Positions 16,833 to 24,940 of a DNA stretch of 64,000 bases are shown here, one piece after another; position 1 is the stretch's first letter; each line of letters opens with the position of its first letter. The DNA is taken from the NCBI GenBank assembly GCA_944326365.1, contig CALVDR010000003.1:62001-126000 (forward strand), read 5' to 3'. The notes beneath the pieces are model-generated. The model did not search any database, had not been told where the DNA came from, and worked only from the letters and a program-made list of their open reading frames with translations. Position numbers and translations under genes: made by a program. The DNA is from an uncultured Bacteroidales bacterium (GTDB lineage Bacteria > Bacteroidota > Bacteroidia > Bacteroidales > UBA932).

Positions 16833-18041
16833 ATGAGCAAGATTTCGGAAAAACTACGTTACGTAGGTGTCAATGACCTGAAGAAGACCGCATTTGAAGG
16901 TATGTGGCCGCTGCCGTATGGTGTAAGTTACAATTCATATCTGATACTCGACGGAAAAACGGCGCTGATAGATACTGCCGAGGCGGATTTCGCTACTGAG
17001 TATATGGATAATATCCGCAAGGAACTAGGAGACCGGAAGGTCGATTATCTGATCGTCAACCATATGGAACCGGACCATTCCTCCCTCATGAAAGTCATCA
17101 GGGAAACCTGGCCGGAGGTGACCATCGTCGCCAATGCGAAGACTGTCCCGATGATAAAGGGCTATTACGGAATATGTGACAATGTGCATATAGTAAAGGA
17201 GGGAGACAGCATAAGCCTCGGCGCCAGCTCCCTGACTTTCCATATGACGCCCATGGTGCACTGGCCCGAGACCATGATGACCTATTTCGATGAAGAGAAG
17301 ACTCTTTTTTCAGGAGATGCCTTCGGTACTTTCGGTGCGCTTGAAGGCGGTGTCACTGATTCCGTGGTGCGTCTGCATGGAAGCGATGTGCCGACAGGAA
17401 ACGCTTTCCACGCATTTGCGGATGAGATGCGCAGATACTATTCGAATATTGTAGGGAAATACGGCCAGACCGTGCAGGCTGCCCTTAAGAAACTTTCAGG
17501 CCTTGAGATATCCCGCATATGCAGTACGCATGGTCCGGTATGGGAGAAGAACATCCCTGAAGTGGTGTCTTGTTATGACAGGCTGAGCCGCTACGAGGGC
17601 GAAAAGGGTGTGTGCATCGCATATGCCTCCATGTACGGGAATACCGCCAAGGCGGCGGAATCCCTGGCTTCTGAACTGGAAAAGAGGGGAGTGCCATATG
17701 CCGTTCACGACCTCTGCACGGAGCATGTGTCATATGCTTACAGGGATGCCTTCAAGTACGATACGCTTGTGGTCGGAGCCCCGACATACAACAACGATAT
17801 CTTCCCTCCGGCATATAATTTCATGTATGGCATTGCTGCGCGTCTGATGAAGAACCGCCGTTTTGCGGCTTTCGGCTCGTTCACATGGGCCGGCGCGAGT
17901 GTGAAGCTTCTGAACGGGATGGCTTCCGGACTCGGGTTCGAACTTCTGTCTGACGGGCTCTCTTTCCCGCAGGCCTTCACTCCTGAAAAATGCGATATGG
18001 GTGCCCTCGCCGACACCATAGCGTCACAAGTCACGGAGTGA
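16833..18041 (+). CDS. fprA: Flavodiiron protein (FprA family)
   Basis: A cytoplasmic enzyme that reduces O2 to water (or NO to N2O) to protect anaerobes. The N-terminal metallo-beta-lactamase domain has the diiron ligands in NHMEPDHSS, MVHWPETM, LFSGDAFG and CSTHGPVW. The C-terminal flavodoxin domain (from ~255) has the FMN loop YASMYGNTAKAAE and VGAPTYNNDIFP. Length 402 matches the two-domain type without rubredoxin. The start at 16833 (MSKISEKLRYVG) is supported by the promoter box 36 bp upstream. The last 19 bases around the stop codon are duplicated just downstream (18054-18072). Confidence 0.95.
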   Translation: MSKISEKLRYVGVNDLKKTAFEGMWPLPYGVSYNSYLILDGKTALIDTAEADFATEYMDNIRKELGDRKVDYLIVNHMEPDHSSLMKVIRETWPEVTIVANAKTVPMIKGYYGICDNVHIVKEGDSISLGASSLTFHMTPMVHWPETMMTYFDEEKTLFSGDAFGTFGALEGGVTDSVVRLHGSDVPTGNAFHAFADEMRRYYSNIVGKYGQTVQAALKKLSGLEISRICSTHGPVWEKNIPEVVSCYDRLSRYEGEKGVCIAYASMYGNTAKAAESLASELEKRGVPYAVHDLCTEHVSYAYRDAFKYDTLVVGAPTYNNDIFPPAYNFMYGIAARLMKNRRFAAFGSFTWAGASVKLLNGMASGLGFELLSDGLSFPQAFTPEKCDMGALADTIASQVTE

Positions 18042-18072
18042 CGTTACGCAAATTCACAAGTCACGGAGTGAC
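18024..18072. repeat. 19-bp direct repeat duplicating the fprA 3' end
   Basis: TCACAAGTCACGGAGTGAC occurs at 18024-18042 (last codons and stop of fprA) and at 18054-18072. Each copy contains the small palindrome GTCACGGAGTGAC. Confidence 0.75.
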
Positions 18073-18094
18073 CGCGACCGGAGGGAGCGAAAAC

Positions 18095-18162
18095 ACCCCT
18101 GACAGGGGTCGCAGACTTTGTCTGCGGGGGTTAGGATGGTTTCTGTCTTTCGAAGAAAGACA
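18095..18162. repeat. Cluster of three short hairpins
   Basis: ACCCCTG/CAGGGGT (18095-18109), CGCAGAC/GTCTGCG (18110-18126) and TGTCTTTC/GAAAGACA (18144-18162) sit one after another between two convergent genes. The right end (GGGGGTTAGGAT followed by a TTTCGAAGAAA core) resembles repeat clusters at 25.7 kb and 32.9 kb, so this is probably a dispersed palindromic repeat that may also stop transcription. Confidence 0.6.
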
Positions 18163-18164
18163 TT

Positions 18165-18210
18165 TGTACATATAGCAGGAAATGACTAGTCATTTCCTGC
18201 TATATGTACA
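18165..18210. repeat. 46-bp perfect palindrome across the mscS stop codon
   Basis: The sequence is its own reverse complement from 18165 to 18210, centred on CTAG at 18186-18189. The right half encodes the last seven residues and the stop of the MscS-like protein. The left half is its exact inverted copy. It can form a 23-bp stem with no loop spacer in DNA, or a strong terminator hairpin in RNA. Confidence 0.8.
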
Positions 18211-19109
18211 TCCAACTGCGGATACGGGAATTGTATTCCGTTCTCCGGTATCTCGTTGTAAATCTTCTCGTTCACATCATAAAGCACATCCCAGTACTCC
18301 TCCTTTTTCACCCAGGCCCTCACTACGAACTGGACACTGCTGTCCCTGAGGGCATTAAGCGCTATCGTAGGGTTTGCCGGTGCATTCGGAGCATAGACGA
18401 TACGCCTCTCATCATCCACGATTTTCTTCAGCAAGGATTTCACTTTGTCTGAAGGAGCACCGTATTCCACGTCCACAAGCCATTCCAGCCGGCGGAACAC
18501 ATTCTGTGAATAATTGTTTATGGTGCCGTTCGAAAGGGCTCCGTTGGGAATTATGATGTTCCTGTTGTCGGTGGTGGTGATTTTCGTGCTCACGATAGTC
18601 ACATCGGTGACGGTTCCGCTGTAGCCCTGCGCTTCGATGAAATCACCGGCCTTGAACGGTTTGAACACCAGAAGCATGATCCCTCCTGCAAAATTCTGGA
18701 CCGTCCCGCTGAGCGCCATGCCTATGGCCATACCTCCTGCAGCCAGAAGGGCGGCGAGAGATGTGGTGTTGACCCCGAGAGCGCTGATAGTGAATATCAC
18801 CAGAAATACCGTGAGCGTAATGCTTACCAGACTCTCCACAAAAGATGCTATGGAATGTTCGGTATTTCGTTTTACGAATATGTTATGGACGATATTCTTG
18901 ATCTTTTTTATGATCCAGGCGCCTATCAGATAGATGGCCAGGGCAGCGAGCACTTTCAGTCCGAAAGCGATTGCCTTGTCCATGAATTCGGACAGCAACT
19001 GGTCTGCCGGAGTGGTGGCGATTCTTTCTACCAGATGTTCGGTCGCCTTTTGCAGGTCCAGAGTATCCTTGATCTCCGGAACTGCAGTCTGCAGAAAATT
19101 CATAATCAT
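18186..19109 (-). CDS. MscS-family small-conductance mechanosensitive channel
   Basis: An inner-membrane channel that releases osmolytes under hypo-osmotic stress. Two or three N-terminal membrane helices are seen (about 47-70 and 95-115). The pore helix with Gly/Ala packing follows: AALLAAGGMAIGMALSGTVQNFAGG. The beta domain has the signature FKPFKAGDFIEAQGYSG and the conserved IPNGALSNGTINNYS. Length 307 is normal. It is the last gene of the leftward Hdr/cysteate synthase run (12-bp gap). Its final codons lie inside a perfect palindrome. Confidence 0.9.
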   Translation of the reverse strand: MIMNFLQTAVPEIKDTLDLQKATEHLVERIATTPADQLLSEFMDKAIAFGLKVLAALAIYLIGAWIIKKIKNIVHNIFVKRNTEHSIASFVESLVSITLTVFLVIFTISALGVNTTSLAALLAAGGMAIGMALSGTVQNFAGGIMLLVFKPFKAGDFIEAQGYSGTVTDVTIVSTKITTTDNRNIIIPNGALSNGTINNYSQNVFRRLEWLVDVEYGAPSDKVKSLLKKIVDDERRIVYAPNAPANPTIALNALRDSSVQFVVRAWVKKEEYWDVLYDVNEKIYNEIPENGIQFPYPQLDVHIAGND

Positions 19110-19121
19110 GGTTTTGTGTGT

Positions 19122-20408
19122 TTAGAACAGTTTTTCCACTCTGTTTATGATTTCCTCGGAAGGAAGGGCGGGGTCGAGCACCAGATCCGGAACGGCATAA
19201 ACCACCTGTTTGTGTGATTTGGCGAGTTTTTCGCCTCCGCCGGTGATGTTCAGCATGATGACTTCGTCTTTTTTCACAGACCCGTCTTTCACTGCCTCTT
19301 CGAGGCTTGCCACTGCGACTGCCGCCGCCGAATAGATATCTATTCCTTCGAGTTCCAGGAATCCGGCTTTCCACCGGTCCAGGACATCATTTGAAATCTT
19401 GTACATGTCTCCGCGCGAATCCTTGACGGCATCATATACACCTCCGGCCAGGGAATACGGCGGCTTCCTGTTCGACAGCACCTTGGCCTTGATCTCGGAA
19501 GCCTGGATCCTGGCATCTTCAGGCGTGAGAGGAAGCAGTTCCCTGGAGCCGGCTTTCCATGAGTCGTACATGATGGTGAACGGATCGTTCTGCGAAGGGT
19601 AAAGCCTCATCTTGTGAGTTCCGAACCGTCCGTCCCCGATGAGCCTGAGATTGTTTTCCCATACCGCTATCGTGCCAGTACCGCTTCCTATGGCCTGGAA
19701 ATATGCATCCGGAATGCGACCGGTCTTTTCTACGGCAGACAGGATGGTAGTGCCCATTCCGTCACGTCTGGCGATGTTTTTCGCACCTCCCTCAGCCAGG
19801 AACGCAGGAGATTCGCAGACCTTGTCACTCAGGGCGATGGCATCATAATAATCGGCCCCTTTCGGCGCGGCTATGATTTTCACGCAGTCGTTCAGCGGCT
19901 TGTCGAACCACAGGGCCTGGATATTGTCCTCCGGGATACTCAGGAGAAGGCGTATGCCGTTGTCAGAGCATACTTTGGCGAATGCCCTGGCCGTATTTCC
20001 GGCTGAAGCCACTACCAACACCCTTTTTTCATCGGCAGCCAGACGGGCGCAGACAGAGTAGGCTTCAGTCTCCTTGAAGGAGCAGGTCTGCATGGAAGCC
20101 CCTATTTCCGGGAAATAACCGGAAAATGTGATGTACAGGTTTTCCAGTTTCAGATACTCCGCAAGTTTGCGGCTCTTGTATGTGACAGGAGGACAGGAAT
20201 TGCTCAATGTCCTTTTCACAGGAAGCCAGTCCGCATATCTGTAGAATCCGTCCAGATCCTCCCTGACTTCGAAATTCTTCTTCTCATAAACGGCTCTTAC
20301 CAGGGCGGGGTTCTTGCCCTGAGGGTCAGCCAGCGTCCATCCTGCGTCATCGAAAATCCTTCCGTCACCGCAGTTCATAAGCTTGTAGCTCGTAGGTTTG
20401 AAGGTCAT
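19122..20408 (-). CDS. Cysteate synthase (threonine synthase-like PLP enzyme)
   Basis: A fold II PLP enzyme of 428 residues, predicted to make L-cysteate from O-phosphoserine and sulfite. K112 in TCSFKETEA is the expected Schiff-base lysine, SAGNT (135-139) binds the PLP phosphate, and GSGTGTIA follows in the C-terminal half. The FYRYADWLPV, TYKS and LYITFSGYFPEIGASMQ segments resemble archaeal and Bacteroidota cysteate synthases more than ordinary threonine synthase. Cysteate is the precursor of sulfonolipids (capnine) in Alistipes-like bacteria and of coenzyme M in methanogens; the first use fits here. It lies 25 bp after the HdrD-like gene. Threonine synthase remains the alternative. Confidence 0.75.
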   Translation of the reverse strand: MTFKPTSYKLMNCGDGRIFDDAGWTLADPQGKNPALVRAVYEKKNFEVREDLDGFYRYADWLPVKRTLSNSCPPVTYKSRKLAEYLKLENLYITFSGYFPEIGASMQTCSFKETEAYSVCARLAADEKRVLVVASAGNTARAFAKVCSDNGIRLLLSIPEDNIQALWFDKPLNDCVKIIAAPKGADYYDAIALSDKVCESPAFLAEGGAKNIARRDGMGTTILSAVEKTGRIPDAYFQAIGSGTGTIAVWENNLRLIGDGRFGTHKMRLYPSQNDPFTIMYDSWKAGSRELLPLTPEDARIQASEIKAKVLSNRKPPYSLAGGVYDAVKDSRGDMYKISNDVLDRWKAGFLELEGIDIYSAAAVAVASLEEAVKDGSVKKDEVIMLNITGGGEKLAKSHKQVVYAVPDLVLDPALPSEEIINRVEKLF

Positions 20409-20433
20409 AATACGTATGTTTTAATTCCAATTT

Positions 20434-22284
20434 TCAGTATGCTGTCCTGTCCAGGACCATCGCTATGTCTTCCACCGGCCTGTCGGCATATCTGGCGAAG
20501 GTCGACATGCACAGAGGGCAGGCGGTCACTATCCTGTCAGGGGAGTCTGATACAAGGTTGTTCAGAGCATTTTCAGTCATGGCTTTCCTCTTGTCGAAAC
20601 TCAGGGTCAGGCTTCCCAGGCTGCCTCCGCAGCAGATGCTTTCCTTCCTGTTTTTCTCCGCTTCCACCAGTTCTCCGGCAGCAGACAGCACATGACGCGG
20701 CTGTTCATATACACCGCATCCTCTGCCAAGTTCGCAAGGGTCATGATAGACATACCGGACATCTTCTTTCCTGACTTTCAGTCTGCCCGACTGCAGCAGC
20801 CTTTCGAAATATTCGGTATGGTGGATGATTTCTATTCCCGGCAGATGGTATTTTTCCCTGAAAATCTTGTAACAGATCGGGCATGACAGCAGAAGCGTAT
20901 CGGCTCCCGACTTCATGATGATTTCAGTATTTTTCTCCACCAGCTGCATGGCCTGGGAGAATCTTCCGGCCATGAACATGGGCCTGCCGCAGCATATGCC
21001 GCCATCCCTGTCCATGATTTCGTATTCTATCCCGGCTTTTCCCAGTATGGACCCTGTCGCTTTCATGATAGCAGGCGTGAGAGCTGTCATGCATCCTCCG
21101 AAATAGAGAACTTTTTCATTTTCAGACGATGAAACAATATTGTTTTGATTAAAAACAAATTTGTTACATCTCTGGATGTCTGCTGATACGTCGATATTCG
21201 AATAATCAGGGCCGAGATTGTATTTTCTGACGGATCTCTGGGCTATCCTGAGTTTGTCTCCTTCCACACCTACCGGACATATCGCCGTGCACTTTCCGCA
21301 GAGCAGACACTTGTCGCTTATTTCCTCGATACGGGCCTCATTGTTCCTGCGTATCTGGCGGTTCAGATATACGGTAGTATCCTTTATATTGCCTTTGAGG
21401 ACACCCATCGGGCAGGCATCGATGCACAGACCGCAACTCGGACACGAGTAGACCTGCGCCTTGGCAAATCCCTTGCGGGCGTTGACTATCTTGATCCCGG
21501 CATTACGGAAAGGAATCAGCAGGATCTCGGTAGGGATATGCATGTATCTGGTGAACGGCAGTACGAAGAAGAAGATCCCGAGTGCACAGGAATACGCCCA
21601 CCATGCAGGCAGCATGTTCGCGTGGTTGCTCAGGAATTCGGTGAAGACATAGTTCAGCGATTTGGTCAGAAACGAGCCTCCGCTGATGTCGGCGGTGAAG
21701 GATTCCGCCAGAAGTCTCAGCGGGAAAATGGACCAGAGTGAGTATTGGCCGATAAGGTCCAGGAAACTTGGGTTGGTGGTGCGTCTCATTCCGAAAAGAC
21801 GGGAACGGACGCGCTTTATGATAGCGAGTGTGATGCCGCTGAGTACGACCAGAAGGAAGAAATCCATCAGGAAGAATATCAGCGACCCTTTCATGGTGCT
21901 CTCTGTTTCAGCCACGAAATAGCGGAAGAAGATAGGGTAGTACAGGGCTTTTGCTCCCAGATGGGATGTATAGAGCATGACCTCGATATGTCCGACCACT
22001 ATGAGCATGAACCATCCGAAGGCTATGCTTGAGTGCATGTAGCCCAGAAGCTTGTTCCTCTTCCAGATATCGACATGTATCAGGCATTTCAGGAAAATGT
22101 CCTTTATGTTCTTCACCATGGTCTTGGGATTGACCAGCGAGAGGAAGAACTTCCGTCTGTCGGCCGCCGGAAGCTGGAGGATTATCCTCACCAGCCCTAC
22201 CATGCAGTATATGAGGACGAAGAGCATGCCGCATACGAACGGCAGCACGAAATCGTTGTAGCCTGTCAGGAATCTTTCTCTCAT
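20434..22284 (-). CDS. Membrane-anchored HdrD-like iron-sulfur protein (NarI-like + ferredoxin + two CCG domains)
   Basis: A 616-residue fusion. The N-terminal ~250 residues carry about five membrane helices with candidate haem-ligand histidines (H84, H99, H249), like NarI/HmeC-type cytochrome b subunits. Two 4Fe-4S motifs follow (C281/284/287/291 and C326/329/332/336). Then come two complete CCG domains, C398, C431-C432, C468/C471 and C517, C551-C552, C589/C592, the ligands of the non-cubane clusters of heterodisulfide reductase. It would exchange electrons between the quinone pool and a thiol/disulfide or sulfur substrate. It overlaps the preceding gene by 4 bp. The true substrate is unknown. 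Confidence 0.85.
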   Translation of the reverse strand: MRERFLTGYNDFVLPFVCGMLFVLIYCMVGLVRIILQLPAADRRKFFLSLVNPKTMVKNIKDIFLKCLIHVDIWKRNKLLGYMHSSIAFGWFMLIVVGHIEVMLYTSHLGAKALYYPIFFRYFVAETESTMKGSLIFFLMDFFLLVVLSGITLAIIKRVRSRLFGMRRTTNPSFLDLIGQYSLWSIFPLRLLAESFTADISGGSFLTKSLNYVFTEFLSNHANMLPAWWAYSCALGIFFFVLPFTRYMHIPTEILLIPFRNAGIKIVNARKGFAKAQVYSCPSCGLCIDACPMGVLKGNIKDTTVYLNRQIRRNNEARIEEISDKCLLCGKCTAICPVGVEGDKLRIAQRSVRKYNLGPDYSNIDVSADIQRCNKFVFNQNNIVSSSENEKVLYFGGCMTALTPAIMKATGSILGKAGIEYEIMDRDGGICCGRPMFMAGRFSQAMQLVEKNTEIIMKSGADTLLLSCPICYKIFREKYHLPGIEIIHHTEYFERLLQSGRLKVRKEDVRYVYHDPCELGRGCGVYEQPRHVLSAAGELVEAEKNRKESICCGGSLGSLTLSFDKRKAMTENALNNLVSDSPDRIVTACPLCMSTFARYADRPVEDIAMVLDRTAY

Positions 22285-22616
22285 TTCACGTCCTCCTCAT
22301 ATATTCTGCAGATAGAAAGGATAAGATGTCTGGTATTGATTCCGCGCGGACATACCATGGTACATTTTCCGCAGAGCATGCAGTTCCGCATCATGGATAC
22401 GGCTTCCTTTTCCTTACCCCTCTGGAGGGCAAGTATCACTTTCCTCATGCTCATCCCCGAATACTTGTTCGCAGGACATGTGGACGTACAGGAACCGCAG
22501 GCCATGCATTTGTACACGTCAGGTTCGGCCCGGTGCAGCTCCTCGAACTTCTCCAGGTCCACCTTGTCCAGATTGATGGCCGAACTTGGCGACAGTTTGA
22601 ATCCGAAATCCATCAC
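22281..22616 (-). CDS. HdrC-like 4Fe-4S protein (second copy)
   Basis: A 111-residue ferredoxin-like subunit with two four-cysteine motifs, C37/40/43/47 (CMACGSCTSTCP) and C79/82/85/89 (CMLCGKCTMVCP), the HdrC pattern for two 4Fe-4S clusters. It would pass electrons between the flavin subunit and the CCG subunit. It overlaps the upstream HdrA-like and downstream HdrD-like genes by 4 bp each, showing tight translational coupling in a fixed stoichiometry. Confidence 0.9.
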   Translation of the reverse strand: MMDFGFKLSPSSAINLDKVDLEKFEELHRAEPDVYKCMACGSCTSTCPANKYSGMSMRKVILALQRGKEKEAVSMMRNCMLCGKCTMVCPRGINTRHLILSICRIYEEDVK

Positions 22617-23632
22617 TCAAGTCCTTTTATGTACAGATAAATCTTCAGCGCGGCAGCCCTGGCCTCGGCCAGCGTCTCGGGTACTGTCTTCGGGCCCGTA
22701 CATGCGCCGGCATAGAACACACCTTCTTTCGGTGACTCTATGATATCCGCTACGTTGTCCTTCGACTTCAGGAAACCGTCGGAGTCTATCGGAAGTCTGG
22801 CCATGTTCGCCACTTTCGTGCTGTCAGGGTTGCATACCATACCGGCCATGAGCACCAGAAGGTCGAGTGTCACCTTGACAGGCTTGCCTGAAAGCGTGTC
22901 TTCAGCCTTGACTATCACCCTGCCGTCGATATTTTCCCCCACTTCGGATACGCGGCCCCGGATGAACCTGATGCCGTAGTCGCGCTGCGCATTTATGTAG
23001 AAATCCTCGTATTTTTTCCCGAACATTCTCAGGTCCATGTAGAAGCAGTATATCATGGCGTCCGGGAACTTCTGCTTCAGCTCTATGGCCTGTTTTATGG
23101 CAGTGATGCAGCACACTTTCGAACACTGGGAGTTCCTGGCTTTCTCGTCGCGCGAGCCTACGCAGTGGACGAAGCCCACGGCATTCATGGCGCTGTCGTT
23201 TATCCTCTTGTCGTCGCCTGTGTTGAACCAGTCTTCCAGATCCCTGTTCGTCATGACCTGGTCATATATTCCGTAGCCGTATTCCTCTTTTTTCGATGCG
23301 TCGAAAAGGGAGAATCCGGTGGTCATCAGAATTATCCTGGTGATGATGGATATCCCGTTCGAGAGCATGATATTGTAGCTGTCTTTCAGCTTGTTCACGA
23401 AGGAAATCTCCGTATTCAGGAAAATATTGGCTTCAGCCGACCTGGCTATCAGGGATGAAACGACATCCTTTGCAGGAGACATGTCCGGGAACAGGCAGTT
23501 CCAGTCGGCCACATGGCCTCCGAGACGGTCGCTTTTCTCTATGATTATCGGTTTGTAGCCCAGTTCCAGAAGCTGGGCGGCAGCTTCCAGTCCGGCAATG
23601 CCGCCTCCGACTATGACTATGTTTTCTTTCAT
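22613..23632 (-). CDS. HdrA-like FAD oxidoreductase, short form
   Basis: A 339-residue flavoprotein with the FAD-binding motif VGGGIAGLEAA (8-18) and LGGHVADW at about 38-45. The HdrA-specific cysteines C157, C170, C174 and C175 (HCVGSR...QCSKVCC) would hold a 4Fe-4S cluster. The extra ferredoxin domains of methanogen HdrA (about 650 residues) are absent. The length is close to that of bacterial sHdrA of sulfur oxidisers, as I recall that family. It is central in the cluster, between the HdrB-like gene (57 bp upstream) and the second HdrC-like gene (4-bp overlap). Confidence 0.85.
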   Translation of the reverse strand: MKENIVIVGGGIAGLEAAAQLLELGYKPIIIEKSDRLGGHVADWNCLFPDMSPAKDVVSSLIARSAEANIFLNTEISFVNKLKDSYNIMLSNGISIITRIILMTTGFSLFDASKKEEYGYGIYDQVMTNRDLEDWFNTGDDKRINDSAMNAVGFVHCVGSRDEKARNSQCSKVCCITAIKQAIELKQKFPDAMIYCFYMDLRMFGKKYEDFYINAQRDYGIRFIRGRVSEVGENIDGRVIVKAEDTLSGKPVKVTLDLLVLMAGMVCNPDSTKVANMARLPIDSDGFLKSKDNVADIIESPKEGVFYAGACTGPKTVPETLAEARAAALKIYLYIKGLE

Positions 23633-23689
23633 TTCAGATTCAGGGTTTGGTAACGTTTTTCATTCTTCCGCATGGAAGCATTGCTGCGG

Positions 23690-24760
23690 TCAGCAGCACC
23701 TGAGCACTCCTGGAAGTTCAGGCCTCATGAGTTCCTTCTCATTCAGCCCCTTGTATTTTTCTTTCGGATCATATTCTATTCCGAGCTTGTCGAGCAGCGG
23801 CTCCACTGCCACCTGATGCAGCTGCAGCCCTATGTCCCACGGATTGTAGCCGAGCACGAGAGATGCCAGCTCCTCGTAAGTGAGGACAGGGATGCCGTAT
23901 CCGTTCTCCCCGTATGTCTTGCCCTCGGTCTCGGCTATGACATACTGCCATCTGTCCATGAAATACGGGCATCCGGGACAATTCGTGAGTATGAAATCAG
24001 GATGGTACGGCTCCATGGACTCGAATTTCTTGTGAGTGTTCGAGAGCGAGTACCCCCTGTTCGCCTTCACATGATACTGTCTGAAACCATAGCCGCAGCA
24101 GTGGCGCCTTTCCGGGTAGTCGATGACATTCCCGCCCCAGGACTCTATCATCCCGCACAGCACATACGGATATTCGGCCCCTCCTATTCCGCGGGCAGGG
24201 AACATCTTGGCATAGTGGCAGCCGATGTGCTCCACGGCCCTGAGCGGTTCTCCGGTGAAACGGTTCACCAGACGGTATTTCGCCCTGGCCGCTATCTCGT
24301 TGCGGTACTTGTAGATAAGGTCGCTGGCATGAGCTACGTATTTCGGTTTGTTGAACTCTCTCCTGCAGGCTTTCCACAGCAGTTCGCGGATACGGGTCTC
24401 CAGTTCCGGAAACTCTTTCCACGTCTCCAGAATCTCAATGTAATTCCCGAAAGACGTGATGCATGAGGCCACGTAGTTTTCATACCCCGCCTCGGTCATG
24501 AGCGCGAACTGGCGGGCCACGATAGTCATTACGGTCTCCTGAGGGATAGTGTCGCAATGATAGGCGATACCTCCGCATGTCGTATGGTGTTCGGTCTCGA
24601 AAAAGTCCTTTTTCAGCAGGCCGCGGCATATCTCCATGAACATTTTCTCCGCTCCCGGGAAGAAATTCTGCCTGATGCAGCTTCTTACGTAAAACCAATG
24701 ATTGTCAGGAATTTCCTTCTGATAATCGGCCCATATTTTCTGTTTTCCCTGGTATATCAT
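23690..24760 (-). CDS. HdrB-like CCG-domain protein
   Basis: A 356-residue heterodisulfide reductase subunit B homologue. The second CCG domain is complete: C181, C221-C222 (HCCGYG) and C261/C264 (CPGCPYF), ligands for a non-cubane 4Fe-4S cluster. The first is degenerate: C28, a TCGG with only one cysteine (C62), and C100. The protein ends in a Cys pair (RCC). It probably forms the catalytic thiol/disulfide site with its HdrC-like neighbour. It is separated from that gene by a 180-bp stretch packed with small palindromes, unusual within an otherwise tightly packed operon. Confidence 0.8.
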   Translation of the reverse strand: MIYQGKQKIWADYQKEIPDNHWFYVRSCIRQNFFPGAEKMFMEICRGLLKKDFFETEHHTTCGGIAYHCDTIPQETVMTIVARQFALMTEAGYENYVASCITSFGNYIEILETWKEFPELETRIRELLWKACRREFNKPKYVAHASDLIYKYRNEIAARAKYRLVNRFTGEPLRAVEHIGCHYAKMFPARGIGGAEYPYVLCGMIESWGGNVIDYPERRHCCGYGFRQYHVKANRGYSLSNTHKKFESMEPYHPDFILTNCPGCPYFMDRWQYVIAETEGKTYGENGYGIPVLTYEELASLVLGYNPWDIGLQLHQVAVEPLLDKLGIEYDPKEKYKGLNEKELMRPELPGVLRCC

Positions 24761-24781
24761 AAAATTTTTCTCCTTTATCAG

Positions 24782-24925
24782 GCCTTCCGGCCAATGTTTT
24801 CATTGCCTTCCGGCAATATTACGGCCTTCACGGCCAATGTTTTCCTTTGCCTGCGGCTTCATCTGTATGCCTTCGGCAATATTCCAGGCCTTCCGGCCAA
24901 TGCTTTTGCGCCGCCCCCAGCGGCT
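24782..24925. repeat. Tandem palindromic repeats inside the Hdr operon
   Basis: The unit GGCCTTCCGGCCAATG appears near 24782, 24823 (variant GGCCTTCACGGCCAATG) and 24889, alternating with GCCTTCCGGCAATATT or GCCTTCGGCAATATTCC. Each unit is a short GC hairpin. They fill most of the 180-bp gap between the HdrC-like and HdrB-like genes and may tune mRNA stability or relative expression. Confidence 0.7.
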
Positions 24926-24940
24926 TGTCGGACAATGCCG

